From positions 1 to 41,333 of the forward strand of contig CANLGQ010000004.1 in assembly GCA_947490265.1 (NCBI GenBank): a stretch of DNA of 41,333 bases, written 5' to 3'. This document shows positions 8,496-16,570 of this stretch, one piece after another. The position numbers were made by a program, and so were the translations under genes. Numbering within the stretch: position 1 is the stretch's first letter; each line of letters starts with the position of its first letter. This DNA is from Pseudomonadota bacterium. Its GTDB lineage: Bacteria; Myxococcota_A; UBA796; GCA-2862545. The notes below the pieces were generated by a model, which had not been told where the DNA came from, did not search any database, and worked only from the letters and a program-made list of their open reading frames with translations.

Positions 8496-9674
8496 ATGTT
8501 CGGATCGTTTCCCCTGGTGCTCGTCAATAACCGTCACGAACTCGAAAACGTGGCGGACAAGCTCTCGAAGTGCAAGGCCATCGGGGTCGACACCGAGAGC
8601 GACTCGTTTTATCACTACCAGGAGAAGGTCTGCCTCCTCCAGTTGTCGGACGCCGAGGCGGACTACGTCATCGACCCCCTCGCGCTGGACCAGGACCTCT
8701 CCGCGCTGTCGCCGATCCTCGCCGACCCCTCGATCACCAAGATCTTCCACGGCGCCGACTATGACGTCGTCTGCCTGAAGCGCGACTTCGGGGTGGAGAT
8801 CCACGGGATCTTCGACACCCTGGTCGCCACCCAGCTCCTCGGCCGCACCCGGTTCGGCCTCGCCGACCTGATCGAGCGCTACTTCGGACACGAGGTCGAC
8901 AAGTCGCTCCAGCGCCACAATTGGGCCCAGCGGCCGCTCGAAGACGAGCACCTGTACTACGCCCGCGGCGACACCCACTTCCTCCGCGCGCTCCGCGAGA
9001 TCCTGCTCCGCGACCTGAACAAGGCCAATCGCCTCCGCCGCTTCGAGGAGGAGTGCCGGCTCCTCGAGCGGCGCCAGTGGCAGGGCCGGGGGTTCGACCC
9101 CGACGGGTGGCTCAAAGCCAAGGGCACGCTCAACCTCGACGACGCCGGAAAGCGGGTGCTCCGTCGGGCGTGGGCCTACCGCGACGAGCAGGCGCGGGAG
9201 ATGGATCGCCCGCAATTCAAGGTCATGCCCGACGACGTGTTGGTCGCGCTGGCCGAGATCCGACCCACCAGCGAGGCGGCGCTCGACCGGGTGATCAGCC
9301 CGCGATCGGGCCTCCGACGCCGGCACGGCAAGCGGTTGCTCCGGGTCGTCGAAGAGGGGCTCGAGGACAAGAGCCCACTGGCCACGGGGACAAAAGACCG
9401 CACCGCACCGCGCGGACCGAAGCCGCGCCTGACCGGCCGGGCGGCCGAAAAGGTGATGGCCGATCTGCGCATCTGGCGGAACAGGACCGGAAAGGACGTT
9501 GCGACCGCCGCGTTCACCATCGCGTCGAACGGCACACTGAAGGCGATCGCCGCCCACCGGCCGATGACCCTCGAGGAACTGGCCGCGGTACCCGAAGTCC
9601 GCGCCTGGCAGGTGGAGGAGTTCGGCAACGAGATCCTCGAGGCTCTGCAAAAGTCCGATCCGCGCAGCCGGTGA
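8496..9674 (+). CDS. rnd: ribonuclease D (DEDDy 3'-5' exonuclease with HRDC domain)
   Basis: 392 residues from ATG 8496, which has AGAAGG close upstream; a longer start at GTG 8457 is not needed for homology. RNase D trims the 3' ends of tRNA and other stable RNA precursors. The DEDDy exonuclease residues are visible: AIGVDTESDSFYHY (Exo I D and E), FHGADYDVVCLKRDFG (Exo II D), and HLYYARGDTHFLRAL (Exo III Y-x3-D). The second half contains an HRDC-like helical region (RRAWAYRDEQAREMDRPQFK and LAEIRPTSEAALDRV) and ends with another HRDC-like segment. crcB follows at 4 bases. Confidence 0.92.
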   Translation: MFGSFPLVLVNNRHELENVADKLSKCKAIGVDTESDSFYHYQEKVCLLQLSDAEADYVIDPLALDQDLSALSPILADPSITKIFHGADYDVVCLKRDFGVEIHGIFDTLVATQLLGRTRFGLADLIERYFGHEVDKSLQRHNWAQRPLEDEHLYYARGDTHFLRALREILLRDLNKANRLRRFEEECRLLERRQWQGRGFDPDGWLKAKGTLNLDDAGKRVLRRAWAYRDEQAREMDRPQFKVMPDDVLVALAEIRPTSEAALDRVISPRSGLRRRHGKRLLRVVEEGLEDKSPLATGTKDRTAPRGPKPRLTGRAAEKVMADLRIWRNRTGKDVATAAFTIASNGTLKAIAAHRPMTLEELAAVPEVRAWQVEEFGNEILEALQKSDPRSR

Positions 9675-9678
9675 CGCG

Positions 9679-10050
9679 ATGGGTCAACTCGCCTGGGTGA
9701 TGCTCGGCGGGGCTGCAGGGAGCGGCGCCCGCTATCTGGTAGGGATCGTGGTGACGCAACGCGTCGGAACGAGCTTTCCCTGGGGAACCCTCGGCATCAA
9801 CCTCGTGGGTTCCCTGCTCCTCGGGCTGCTGTGGTCGTGGTGCGACCGCGGGGTGCTCTCCCCCACGAGCCGCACGGCACTCGGGACCGGGGTGCTCGGC
9901 GGGTTCACCACCTACTCCACGTTCTCCGCCGAGGCGGCGATGCTCCTGTCGAGCGGGGCGACCGGCCGGGCCGCCGCCTACCTCCTCGCGACGGTGATCG
10001 GCGGCCTGGCGGCCTCGTTCCTCGGGCTCTGGCTCGGCCGGGGGGCGTGA
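9679..10050 (+). CDS. crcB: CrcB/Fluc fluoride channel
   Basis: 123 residues, four transmembrane helices, the size of the Fluc subunit that forms dual-topology dimers exporting fluoride. Family motifs are GGAAGSGARYLVG near the N-terminus, WGTLGINLVGSLLLG, and GVLGGFTTYSTFSAEA, matching the GxxGGxTTFSTF pore segment with its TM3 break. There is a single copy, consistent with a homodimer. It lies 4 bases after rnd and so has no room for its own leader or fluoride riboswitch. It ends 22 bases from the convergent flavoprotein gene. Confidence 0.93.
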   Translation: MGQLAWVMLGGAAGSGARYLVGIVVTQRVGTSFPWGTLGINLVGSLLLGLLWSWCDRGVLSPTSRTALGTGVLGGFTTYSTFSAEAAMLLSSGATGRAAAYLLATVIGGLAASFLGLWLGRGA

Positions 10051-10072
10051 GCGGGCCCTTCGCCTCGGCGGG

Positions 10073-11407
10073 CTACCCGAGGCCGAGTCGGCGGTGCCAC
10101 GGTCCGAGCAGACGTCCTCCAGGATCCATCTCCCGCCGAAAGACCTCGAACGCCTGGAACTCAGGGCCGACGCGCTCTGCGATCCCGCTCGGGTCGAAAG
10201 CCTTCCCCCAGTGGGGTCGGCCCCCCAGGCTCCCCAGGATGTCGGCCGCAAAGGCAAGGCTCTCCGGCCAGCGATGGGGGGTGGTCTGGTAGAGGCTCAC
10301 CCAGCACACGTCTCGCTCGCGGGCCGCGGAGAGCGGGATGCCGTCGGCCCGAGCGGTGCGCAGCTCCTGGAGAAAATCTGCGGGAATACCGTGTTTCTGG
10401 ATGCCGAGGCGCATCGCTCGCCACGCCTCGGGCGCGGCCTCGATCGGGATCGCCCACTCGGTCTCTTCGTGCCGCGGGATCCCGTGCTCGTTGATCCGCT
10501 CGAACATCCTCCCCGTTCGGGGCTCCGCCCAGTTCTTGAAGTGCAGCCGGTCGGCCAACCGGAAGATGCCGGGCGTGAGCGCCGGAAACCGGCCGCAGAC
10601 CCCCAGCAGCGCAGCGAACAGCCATTCCCCGAGGAGCTTCCCCTCGAGCCGCTGAGCGAAGCCGAGGCGATCGAACGGCTCGGGCAGCACCGCCGGGGGG
10701 GCCACCGCGGCGAACGCCTGGACCCGGGTCCGACGCCCATGAGGGAACCAGGAGAAGCGATGGCGCAAGCCGCTGTCTCGCTCCCCCTGCACCAGCTCCT
10801 GAAGCGCGGCGGGGCCCTCCTGCACCGGGAGGGTGAACTGCCGCTCGGCGATGTAGAACAGCGGCACGGTTTGGATCCGGAGGCCGGTGATCACGCCCAG
10901 ACAACCGAGTGACAGGCGGAGGTACCCCATTTCGACGGGATGGGCCTCGTTGGTGTACTCGCGCCGCTCGCCGGCCATCGTCACGAGGCGCACGCCGCTG
11001 ACGGCGGCCGACAGGCAGGGATGAAGGCGGCCCGTCCCGTGGGTGCCCGTCGCGGTGAGCCCGGCCACGGTCTGCGCCGAGATCGACCCGAGGTTCGCCA
11101 AGGAGCGCCCGACCCGGGCGAGGAGCGCGTGGAGGCGGAGCACGGTCGTCGCCGCGCCGACCCAGACCCGCCCGGAATCGTCTACCGGACCGTGAAGCCC
11201 CTCGAACGCGGCGCCCCGAAGCGCGATCTGGGCGTACCCGGGGTCGGCCAGTCCGAGGGGGGCCCACGAGTGGCTGCTCCCCATCGCCCGCACCGGGCCC
11301 CGACCGGCCGCCAATGCGCGCGCCAAATCCTCAGCATCGGCCGGCTCCAGGCTACTTCCCGGCGTACACCGATGCGCCCCGCTCCAGTTCCGCCATGGCG
11401 GCGTCAG
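10073..11407 (-). CDS. FAD-linked aldonolactone-oxidase-like protein, probable CTG start
   Basis: About 444 residues of the VAO/ALO family (L-gulono- or D-arabinono-1,4-lactone oxidase-like). N-terminal FAD domain: TPPWRNWSGAHRCTPGSS, then RAMGSSHSWAPLGL with His46 at the place of the covalent FAD-linking His, and TVAGLTATGTHGTG. C-terminal ALO part: RHEETEWAIPIE and GGRPHWGKAFDP, the HWGK motif of lactone oxidases. Homology begins at the first codons after 11407, but no ATG, GTG or TTG lies in frame within reach. CTG 11407-11405 overlaps the patatin stop as CTGA and is preceded by CGGAG at a 5-base spacing, so CTG is the most likely start. The substrate is an oxidisable sugar lactone or alcohol; which one is not known. 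Confidence 0.8.
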   Translation of the reverse strand: MTPPWRNWSGAHRCTPGSSLEPADAEDLARALAAGRGPVRAMGSSHSWAPLGLADPGYAQIALRGAAFEGLHGPVDDSGRVWVGAATTVLRLHALLARVGRSLANLGSISAQTVAGLTATGTHGTGRLHPCLSAAVSGVRLVTMAGERREYTNEAHPVEMGYLRLSLGCLGVITGLRIQTVPLFYIAERQFTLPVQEGPAALQELVQGERDSGLRHRFSWFPHGRRTRVQAFAAVAPPAVLPEPFDRLGFAQRLEGKLLGEWLFAALLGVCGRFPALTPGIFRLADRLHFKNWAEPRTGRMFERINEHGIPRHEETEWAIPIEAAPEAWRAMRLGIQKHGIPADFLQELRTARADGIPLSAARERDVCWVSLYQTTPHRWPESLAFAADILGSLGGRPHWGKAFDPSGIAERVGPEFQAFEVFRREMDPGGRLLGPWHRRLGLG

Positions 11408-12537
11408 GCGGGCTCCGGGCGGGTGAACAGGCTGGCGAGTTCCTCGCCCCGCGCCGCAGCGTCGCAGAAGCCCAGCTCCTCGATGGGCGCGGTGAACGCC
11501 CGGTCGAAGAACAGGTAGCTCATCAGGTCGGCCTCCTGGGTATTTTCCCCCATGATCCCGAGCAACCGACGGGTGGCCCACGGCAGCCGCTCGGCCGCGC
11601 TCTCGAAGACCGCTGCGGCGATCCGCCCGAGATCCTCCGAAGGGCGCAAGAACACGTAGCGGATGACCCGGTACGGCTTGAACTCGGCGGCGACCCGCTC
11701 GAGAAAGTCCGGGTAGGCGCTCTGTCCCCATTCGAGGAAGCCGTTCAGCGCGTCGATCCGCCGGATGTTCTCCTCGATCGGATCGAGCATCAGCGCATTG
11801 AGCGCTTTACCCGCCAGGAACATCGGGGTTGGCGACGCGTTGGGCGCCTCCTCTTCGCCGCGCAGGCGCTTGACGCCGACCACGAGCGCCCGATCGACCC
11901 CGGCCTCGACTGCCGGCGATAGCGGCGTGTTTTGCCGCAGCGCCCCGTCGAGATAGTGGCGGCCGCCGATCTCGATCGCCGGGAACACGAACGGGATCGC
12001 CGCGCTCGCCAGGCAGTGCTCGGCCGCAATCCGGGTTCGAACCGCGGTCGACGTCGCGGCCCGGCGCAGCGGCACGTCCCCCTCGGTGAAGATCTTGGTC
12101 TTCCCGCTCCCGACATCGGTCGCCGAGACCATCATCGCCTTGATGTGGCCGGCGTCGATCCGCTGGTGGAGCCGATCCCACGGCACCCGGTCGCGCATCA
12201 GCCGGTACAGGGGCGATGGGTCGAACAGCCCGACGCCCTGGCCGAGCTCGGTGGTGCGCTCGAGCCACCGCGACGGTCGGCGGGCCAGATCGGTCCACGA
12301 GAACGAAAACACCTGGTCGATGCTCACGTTCTGCCAGAATTCCCACACAGCCCGGGCCCCGTCGGCGCCATCGGCCGCCACCCACGCCCCGTTCAACGCC
12401 CCGACGCTCGTTCCCGAGATGAGGTCGGGGTCGGGGACGATCCCGAAGCGCTTGGGCAGCGCGGTGTACACATAGCGGAGCACGCCCGCCTCGTAGGCCC
12501 CTCGGGCACCCCCTCCCGCCAGGATGAACCCGAGCAT
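11404..12537 (-). CDS. patatin-like phospholipase
   Basis: 377 residues. Patatin-like enzymes hydrolyse acyl esters of phospholipids with a Ser-Asp dyad. Seen: LAGGGARGAYEAGVLRY (oxyanion hole, residues about 6-22), LISGTSVGALNGAW with the nucleophile Ser in GTSVG, and GGRHYLDGALRQNTPLSPA with the catalytic Asp in DGA. The C-terminal third (LEWGQSAYPDFLERVAAEF and YRVIRYVFLRPSEDLG) resembles the extension of bacterial patatins. No signal peptide is visible. ATG 12537 shares one base with the TGA of the small upstream gene (TGATG), and the gene's own stop overlaps the flavoprotein start. With the MBOAT enzyme upstream, an envelope-lipid role is plausible. Confidence 0.88.
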   Translation of the reverse strand: MLGFILAGGGARGAYEAGVLRYVYTALPKRFGIVPDPDLISGTSVGALNGAWVAADGADGARAVWEFWQNVSIDQVFSFSWTDLARRPSRWLERTTELGQGVGLFDPSPLYRLMRDRVPWDRLHQRIDAGHIKAMMVSATDVGSGKTKIFTEGDVPLRRAATSTAVRTRIAAEHCLASAAIPFVFPAIEIGGRHYLDGALRQNTPLSPAVEAGVDRALVVGVKRLRGEEEAPNASPTPMFLAGKALNALMLDPIEENIRRIDALNGFLEWGQSAYPDFLERVAAEFKPYRVIRYVFLRPSEDLGRIAAAVFESAAERLPWATRRLLGIMGENTQEADLMSYLFFDRAFTAPIEELGFCDAAARGEELASLFTRPEPA

Positions 12538-12794
12538 CAGCTCGGCCCCGTCGGGGCCGACCGCGCCCGCAGGACCGCGGCGAAGAGCTGCTCCCGGGTA
12601 AACGGTTTTCCCAGGATCTCCCCGGGCCGCAGCCCCCGGGCCCGGGCCGCGAGTTCCACGTCGTTCACCGACGTCTGAGGCAGCCCGTTCTCGACGTCCC
12701 ATCGCGCGAACCCGAAGCGACTCAGCGCGGGTCCCTCGCCGGGCGGCTCGAACCGGGTTGCCAACGCAATTGCAGCGAGCAGCGCAGTGATCAC
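12537..12794 (-). CDS. small exported protein, unknown function
   Basis: 85 residues: a hydrophobic N-terminus (MITALLAAIALATRF) that could be a short signal peptide, then a polar, charged globular part with WDVENGLPQTSVND and GEILGKPFTREQLFAAVLRA. No family is recognised. Support for reality is the TGATG junction with the patatin gene, the position inside a co-directional run and a plausible hydropathy pattern. The last segment loosely recalls the end of response-regulator receiver domains (KPF), but the rest of such a domain is absent. Confidence 0.5.
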   Translation of the reverse strand: MITALLAAIALATRFEPPGEGPALSRFGFARWDVENGLPQTSVNDVELAARARGLRPGEILGKPFTREQLFAAVLRARSAPTGPS

Positions 12795-12838
12795 GACAGC
12801 ATCGGCGGCATCCGAGCGATCCTAACACCGAAGCCCGA

Positions 12839-14248
12839 TCAAAACTGGAAGTAGACGAAATCCTGGGCGGTCACCCGCCAGAACAGCCACAGCGCCAGCG
12901 CGTAGACCACCCAGGCGCTCGTCCGCACGGGGAAATAGGCCTCCCGCTGGGCGAAGCGCGGGGTCACCCACCGGTCCCAGGCCCAACCGAGGATCAGCGG
13001 CACCGTCGCGAGCGTCGTCACCGATGCGACGACCGTAGTGACCACCCACTCGTCCTCCGATGCTGAGAACGGACTTTTCGAGAGATGCTGGCCGATTCGC
13101 GTCAGCGAGTGCTCCCGGAAGAACAGCGAGCCCACCAACCCCACGCCGAGGAGCTGAAAACCAATCGCCGGCACCTGCCACCCCGGGATCCGGGTCAGGC
13201 GCCCCGCCGGCCGGGCAACAACACCCTGCACCACCGTCCAGAACCCGTGGTACAGACCGAACAAGGCGAAATTCCACGACGGCCCGTGCCAGAACCCGAT
13301 GAGGAGGAAGGTCACGAGCGTCGCGGCGGCGAACCGAAGCCGGCCCGGGTGCGGACCGAGCAGCGGCCCCAGCAAGTAGTCCCGGATCCAGCTCGACAGT
13401 GAGATGTGCCAGCGCTGCCAGAACTCGCTCACCGAGGTCGCCAGGAACGGCTGCCGGAAGTTCTCGACCAGCTCGAACCCAAGCAGGCGGGCGGTTCCCC
13501 GCGCGATGTCGGTGTACCCTGAGAAGTCGGCGAAGATCTGGATCATAAACGCGGCGGTGGCCGTCCAGATGAGGGGGCCGGCTGGATCGCGCAACGCGAA
13601 GACCTTGTCGACGTAGGGCGCGATGCTGTCGGCGATGACGACCTTCTTGACCGCGCCCCACAACATCAGGGTGATCCCGGTTTCGAGGCCGCGCGACGAC
13701 CAGGTTCGCGGGCGTTCGAATTGGGGCAGCAACCGACCCGCGCGCTCGATGGGCCCCGCGACCAGCTGTGGGAAGAAGCTCACATAGGCGAGGTAGGTGA
13801 GAAAGTCGTTTCGCGGCCGGAGCTCGCCGCGCCAGACGTCGACGACGTAGCCCAGCGTCTGGAACGTGTAGAACGAGATGCCGACCGGGAGCAGGATCCC
13901 GAGCCCGGCCGGGTGGACCTCGAGGCCGAGGGCGGTGAGGAGCGCTCCGACGTTGGCGACAAAGAAGTCGAAGTACTTGAAAAACCCCAGCAAGGTGAGG
14001 TTCGAGCCGACGGACAGCACGAGGAACAGGTTGCGGCGGCGCGGGAACGTCACCATGAGATTCGTGGCCGCAAAGTCCACGATCGAAGCGGAGTAGAGCA
14101 GGACGACGAACCACGGGTGGACCCAGCCGTAGAAGACCGCACTCGCCACCAGGAGCAGCGCGTTCTGCCGGCGAAGGGTGCCGAGCAGCCAGTAGGCAGC
14201 GTAGACGGCTGCGAAGAACGCGGCGAACTCGATCTGGACGAAGTTCAT
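12839..14248 (-). CDS. MBOAT family O-acyltransferase (AlgI-like)
   Basis: 469 residues with about ten or more hydrophobic segments. AlgI/DltB-like MBOAT proteins pass acyl groups across the inner membrane to exopolysaccharide, teichoic acid or other cell-surface acceptors. The diagnostic block is ATSVSEFWQRWHISLSSWIR (His281) followed by LIGFWHGPSWNF with the family's invariant His321. Further AlgI-like pieces are GISFYTFQTLGYVVDVWRGE, SFFPQLVAGPIERA and FSGYTDIARGTARLLG. The usual SGNH-type partner (AlgJ/AlgX-like) is not next to it, so the acceptor is unknown. It starts 10 bases after the lipoprotein gene. Confidence 0.9.
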   Translation of the reverse strand: MNFVQIEFAAFFAAVYAAYWLLGTLRRQNALLLVASAVFYGWVHPWFVVLLYSASIVDFAATNLMVTFPRRRNLFLVLSVGSNLTLLGFFKYFDFFVANVGALLTALGLEVHPAGLGILLPVGISFYTFQTLGYVVDVWRGELRPRNDFLTYLAYVSFFPQLVAGPIERAGRLLPQFERPRTWSSRGLETGITLMLWGAVKKVVIADSIAPYVDKVFALRDPAGPLIWTATAAFMIQIFADFSGYTDIARGTARLLGFELVENFRQPFLATSVSEFWQRWHISLSSWIRDYLLGPLLGPHPGRLRFAAATLVTFLLIGFWHGPSWNFALFGLYHGFWTVVQGVVARPAGRLTRIPGWQVPAIGFQLLGVGLVGSLFFREHSLTRIGQHLSKSPFSASEDEWVVTTVVASVTTLATVPLILGWAWDRWVTPRFAQREAYFPVRTSAWVVYALALWLFWRVTAQDFVYFQF

Positions 14249-14258
14249 CCGCGTCCCG

Positions 14259-14819
14259 TCACGGGAGAAGGAGCGCGCGGACCGTCTGGTGGGCCGAGCC
14301 CGCGATCTCGTCGCGCGCTCGGTCGGAGAGGGGGCCCTCGAGGGCCGTTCCGGCCACCCGGATGGCCACCTCCTCGGGCATGCGATCGAGCAGATTCACC
14401 GCGAGAAGTCCCAGCCCGGCGAGCTCGGGATCCAGCACCCACCGCATCAGCGCGGCCTCGATCAGCGGATCGGCCGACCGCTCGATCGCACACGTCGCCG
14501 CGCGCATTCCCGCCCAGGGGGGCGAGACGACCTGCTCGGCGATCTTCACCAGCGACGGGCCGGGCTGCGACAGGCCGGCCTCCACCTCGGCGCACGTCGG
14601 CTCCGGATCGCGGGGAAGGAGACGCTGTACCGCGGCGGACTCCTCGCGATCCAACGGTCGAGGGGGGTTCGGGGCCGGTACGGCGCGCGGCGCGGCCCGG
14701 TCGACGGCGACCGCGGCGGCGGGCGGCGCAGGGTGTGCGCAACCCCACAAGGCGAACAGCAGGATCGCGGTCAAACCAACTCCCGCGAGCGACGTAGCCG
14801 ATCGACGGGCGCGGGCCAA
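14259..14819 (-). CDS. lipoprotein, unknown function
   Basis: 186 residues if started at TTG 14819, the only start codon that gives a normal signal peptide: MARARRSAT, a hydrophobic stretch (LAGVGLTAILLFALWG) and then Cys, a good type II signal. The mature part starts with an Ala/Pro-rich linker and then a helical domain (EVEAGLSQPGPSLVKIAEQV and IEAALMRWVLDPELAGLGLL) that looks like HEAT-type helices but is too short to be sure. The start codon is only 33 bases from the divergent gene at 14853. It precedes the MBOAT gene by 10 bases and probably shares its transcript. Confidence 0.65.
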   Translation of the reverse strand: MARARRSATSLAGVGLTAILLFALWGCAHPAPPAAAVAVDRAAPRAVPAPNPPRPLDREESAAVQRLLPRDPEPTCAEVEAGLSQPGPSLVKIAEQVVSPPWAGMRAATCAIERSADPLIEAALMRWVLDPELAGLGLLAVNLLDRMPEEVAIRVAGTALEGPLSDRARDEIAGSAHQTVRALLLP

Positions 14820-14852
14820 GCGAGATAGGGGCCCCGCCGTCTGGGAGGCTCC

Positions 14853-15806
14853 GTGGTCGAAGTCGTCACCCCGCTCATGTGGCAGCTCGCCGCCCTGGTC
14901 GGCTTCACCCTCACCTCTGCCGACGGGCGGGCGATCGTCGAGTGGCACGACGGCAAGGGCCGGATCTGCCCGATGGAGCTGGCACCGGGGGCCCCGGTCC
15001 CGCCCCCCCCGCCGCCGGTCGACCCCGCGGCCCCTCCCGCGCCCCCGCCCCCGGCGTGGCCCCCAGCCCCGGCGTGCCTCGACTTCGGCGTGGACAACAC
15101 CCGGATCGGCGGAGCGGTCTGGCGGGTGGTCGACCTCACGGATACCCGGCTCGAGAAGCCCCCCATCGCCGAGATCACCTGGACCGACGCGATCCACGCG
15201 ACCGTGGTGCTGTTCGTGCCGCCCCCGCCCCGCGGCTTCCGCGTCCCGGGTGACTTTGTACCCCCGCCGAACACCGAGATCGCGGTCGGCCTGGCCGACG
15301 TCGCGCGTCCGCCGTCCCCCCACCTCGAGGTGGTCTCGGCGGACACCCACTGGAAGTTCCTGCCGACGGGCGTGGTGCAGGCCGAGCTGCCGCTGGTCCC
15401 CGGAGCCGGCGTCCTCCCGGTGGTTCCGGCACCCGAAGCCCCGAAGCCCGCGCCGAAGCCGAAGCCGGGCGAACCGCCGCCCACCGAGCTCGTGGCCACC
15501 CCGGTGCCCGGCTACTGGGAACCGGCGGCCCTCGACTGCGATCGCGCCGCGTTCACGTGGGTTTTCGAGCCCCTGGTCGAAGCGATCCCGGTCCCAGACC
15601 CGAACCCGCCAAAGCCCGCGCCGAAGCCGAAGCCGAAGCCGGGCGAGGTGGTGCCGCCGCCACCGCCACCGCCCGAACCCGTGGTGTGGATGGTCCGGCT
15701 CGCCCCTTCCCCAGCCTGGACCACCGGGAACCCCGTGGCCTGCGGCGACGCCGACAACGGCCACTGGAACGGGGTGAAGGTCGCTCCCCCCGCGCCGGCC
15801 CCCTAG
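14853..15806 (+). CDS. proline-rich exported protein, unknown function
   Basis: 317 residues from GTG 14853, which has GGGAGG 4 bases upstream. The first 30 residues (MWQLAALVGFTLTSADG) may be a poor signal sequence. Several proline tracts separate globular parts: PVPPPPPPVDP near 50, APKPAPKPKPGEPPP near 195 and NPPKPAPKPKPKPGEVVPPPPPP near 260. Between them lie ordinary sequence stretches (ACLDFGVDNTRIGGAVWRVV, DAIHATVVLFVPPPP). There are six Cys. Pro/Lys-rich linkers like these usually span the periplasm. No domain is recognised. The gene ends on the same CTAG tetranucleotide as the convergent phosphatase gene. Confidence 0.65.
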   Translation: MVEVVTPLMWQLAALVGFTLTSADGRAIVEWHDGKGRICPMELAPGAPVPPPPPPVDPAAPPAPPPPAWPPAPACLDFGVDNTRIGGAVWRVVDLTDTRLEKPPIAEITWTDAIHATVVLFVPPPPRGFRVPGDFVPPPNTEIAVGLADVARPPSPHLEVVSADTHWKFLPTGVVQAELPLVPGAGVLPVVPAPEAPKPAPKPKPGEPPPTELVATPVPGYWEPAALDCDRAAFTWVFEPLVEAIPVPDPNPPKPAPKPKPKPGEVVPPPPPPPEPVVWMVRLAPSPAWTTGNPVACGDADNGHWNGVKVAPPAPAP

Positions 15807-16570
15807 CCGTCGTCGAACGCGAGCATCTCCATCAGCGCCTCGTGGAGCCAGCCGTTGCTCGCCAGCGGCTGGAGCTTGAGGTCGCGCGGCAGGGGCTCGC
15901 CCGCGTGCCCGGTGCATCGCCCGCCCGCCTCCTCGACGAGCAACCGCCCGGCGGCCACGTCCCACGGGGCGAGGCGGAATTCCCAAAAGCCGTCGAGGTG
16001 GCCGGCAGCCACCATCGCGAGATCGAGCGCGGCGGCCCCCGCTCGCCGGACCCCCTGGGTGCGTTCGAGCGCACGCTGCACGCGTCGCAGGTAGAACGCG
16101 GCATCGTGGCGGGCATCATACGGGAATCCGGTCCCGAGGAGCGCTTGCTCCAGGCTCCGGGTGGTCGACACCTGCATCCGGGCGCCGTTCGCGGTGGCCC
16201 CGCGACCGCGGGCCGCGGCGAAAACCAGGTCCCGGAGCGGATCGACGACGACACCGACCTCCAGCACCCCGTCGCGCTCCAACGCCACCGATACACAGAA
16301 AAACGGGAATCCGTGCACGAAATTCGTCGTCCCGTCGAGAGGATCGACGATCCACCGCGTCGTCGCCTGCTCGGCCCCGCCGCCCTCCTCGCCGAGCACG
16401 GGAACGTCGGGGGTGTGCTTGCCGAGCACCGCCCGAATCGCCGCTTCACAGGCCAGATCCACCTCGGTGACGAGGTCGATGGCTCCCTTGTGGTTCACCT
16501 GAGTCGGCCGCGACCGCTGCAGCGTCGCCGCCGCCTGCGCAGCCTCCAACGCCACCTCGAGCTCGGTCAT
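15803..16570 (-). CDS. inositol monophosphatase family phosphatase
   Basis: 255 residues of the FIG superfamily of Li+-sensitive, Mg2+-dependent phosphatases (inositol monophosphatase, SuhB, CysQ, HisN). Metal-binding motifs are in order: VLGEEGGG (Glu), WIVDPLDGTTNFVHG (the D-P-L-D-G-T signature near residue 76) and LAPWDVAAGRLLVEEAGG (WD...G near 200). The sequence GTTNFVHGFPFFCVSVAL is close to SuhB and plant-type IMPases, so inositol-1-phosphate is the first guess for substrate. ATG 16570 overlaps the stop of the D-aminoacyl-tRNA deacylase gene (ATGA), and the gene's own TAG shares CTAG with the convergent gene. Confidence 0.9.
   Translation of the reverse strand: MTELEVALEAAQAAATLQRSRPTQVNHKGAIDLVTEVDLACEAAIRAVLGKHTPDVPVLGEEGGGAEQATTRWIVDPLDGTTNFVHGFPFFCVSVALERDGVLEVGVVVDPLRDLVFAAARGRGATANGARMQVSTTRSLEQALLGTGFPYDARHDAAFYLRRVQRALERTQGVRRAGAAALDLAMVAAGHLDGFWEFRLAPWDVAAGRLLVEEAGGRCTGHAGEPLPRDLKLQPLASNGWLHEALMEMLAFDDG

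Noticed and set aside
7545-9650. Long minus-strand frame of about 700 codons
   Set aside because: It is antisense to rnd and in a shadow frame of the phosphorylase gene, both of which have clear family motifs.
9640-9678. Fluoride riboswitch before crcB
   Set aside because: Only 4 bases separate rnd from crcB, so there is no leader to hold an aptamer.
10051-10072. Intrinsic terminator between crcB and the flavoprotein gene
   Set aside because: The 22-base gap is GC-rich but shows no stem followed by a T tract on either strand.
12537-12794. Response-regulator fragment
   Set aside because: Only a KPF-like end resembles a receiver domain; the Asp pocket and the remaining strands are absent and the start looks like a signal peptide.
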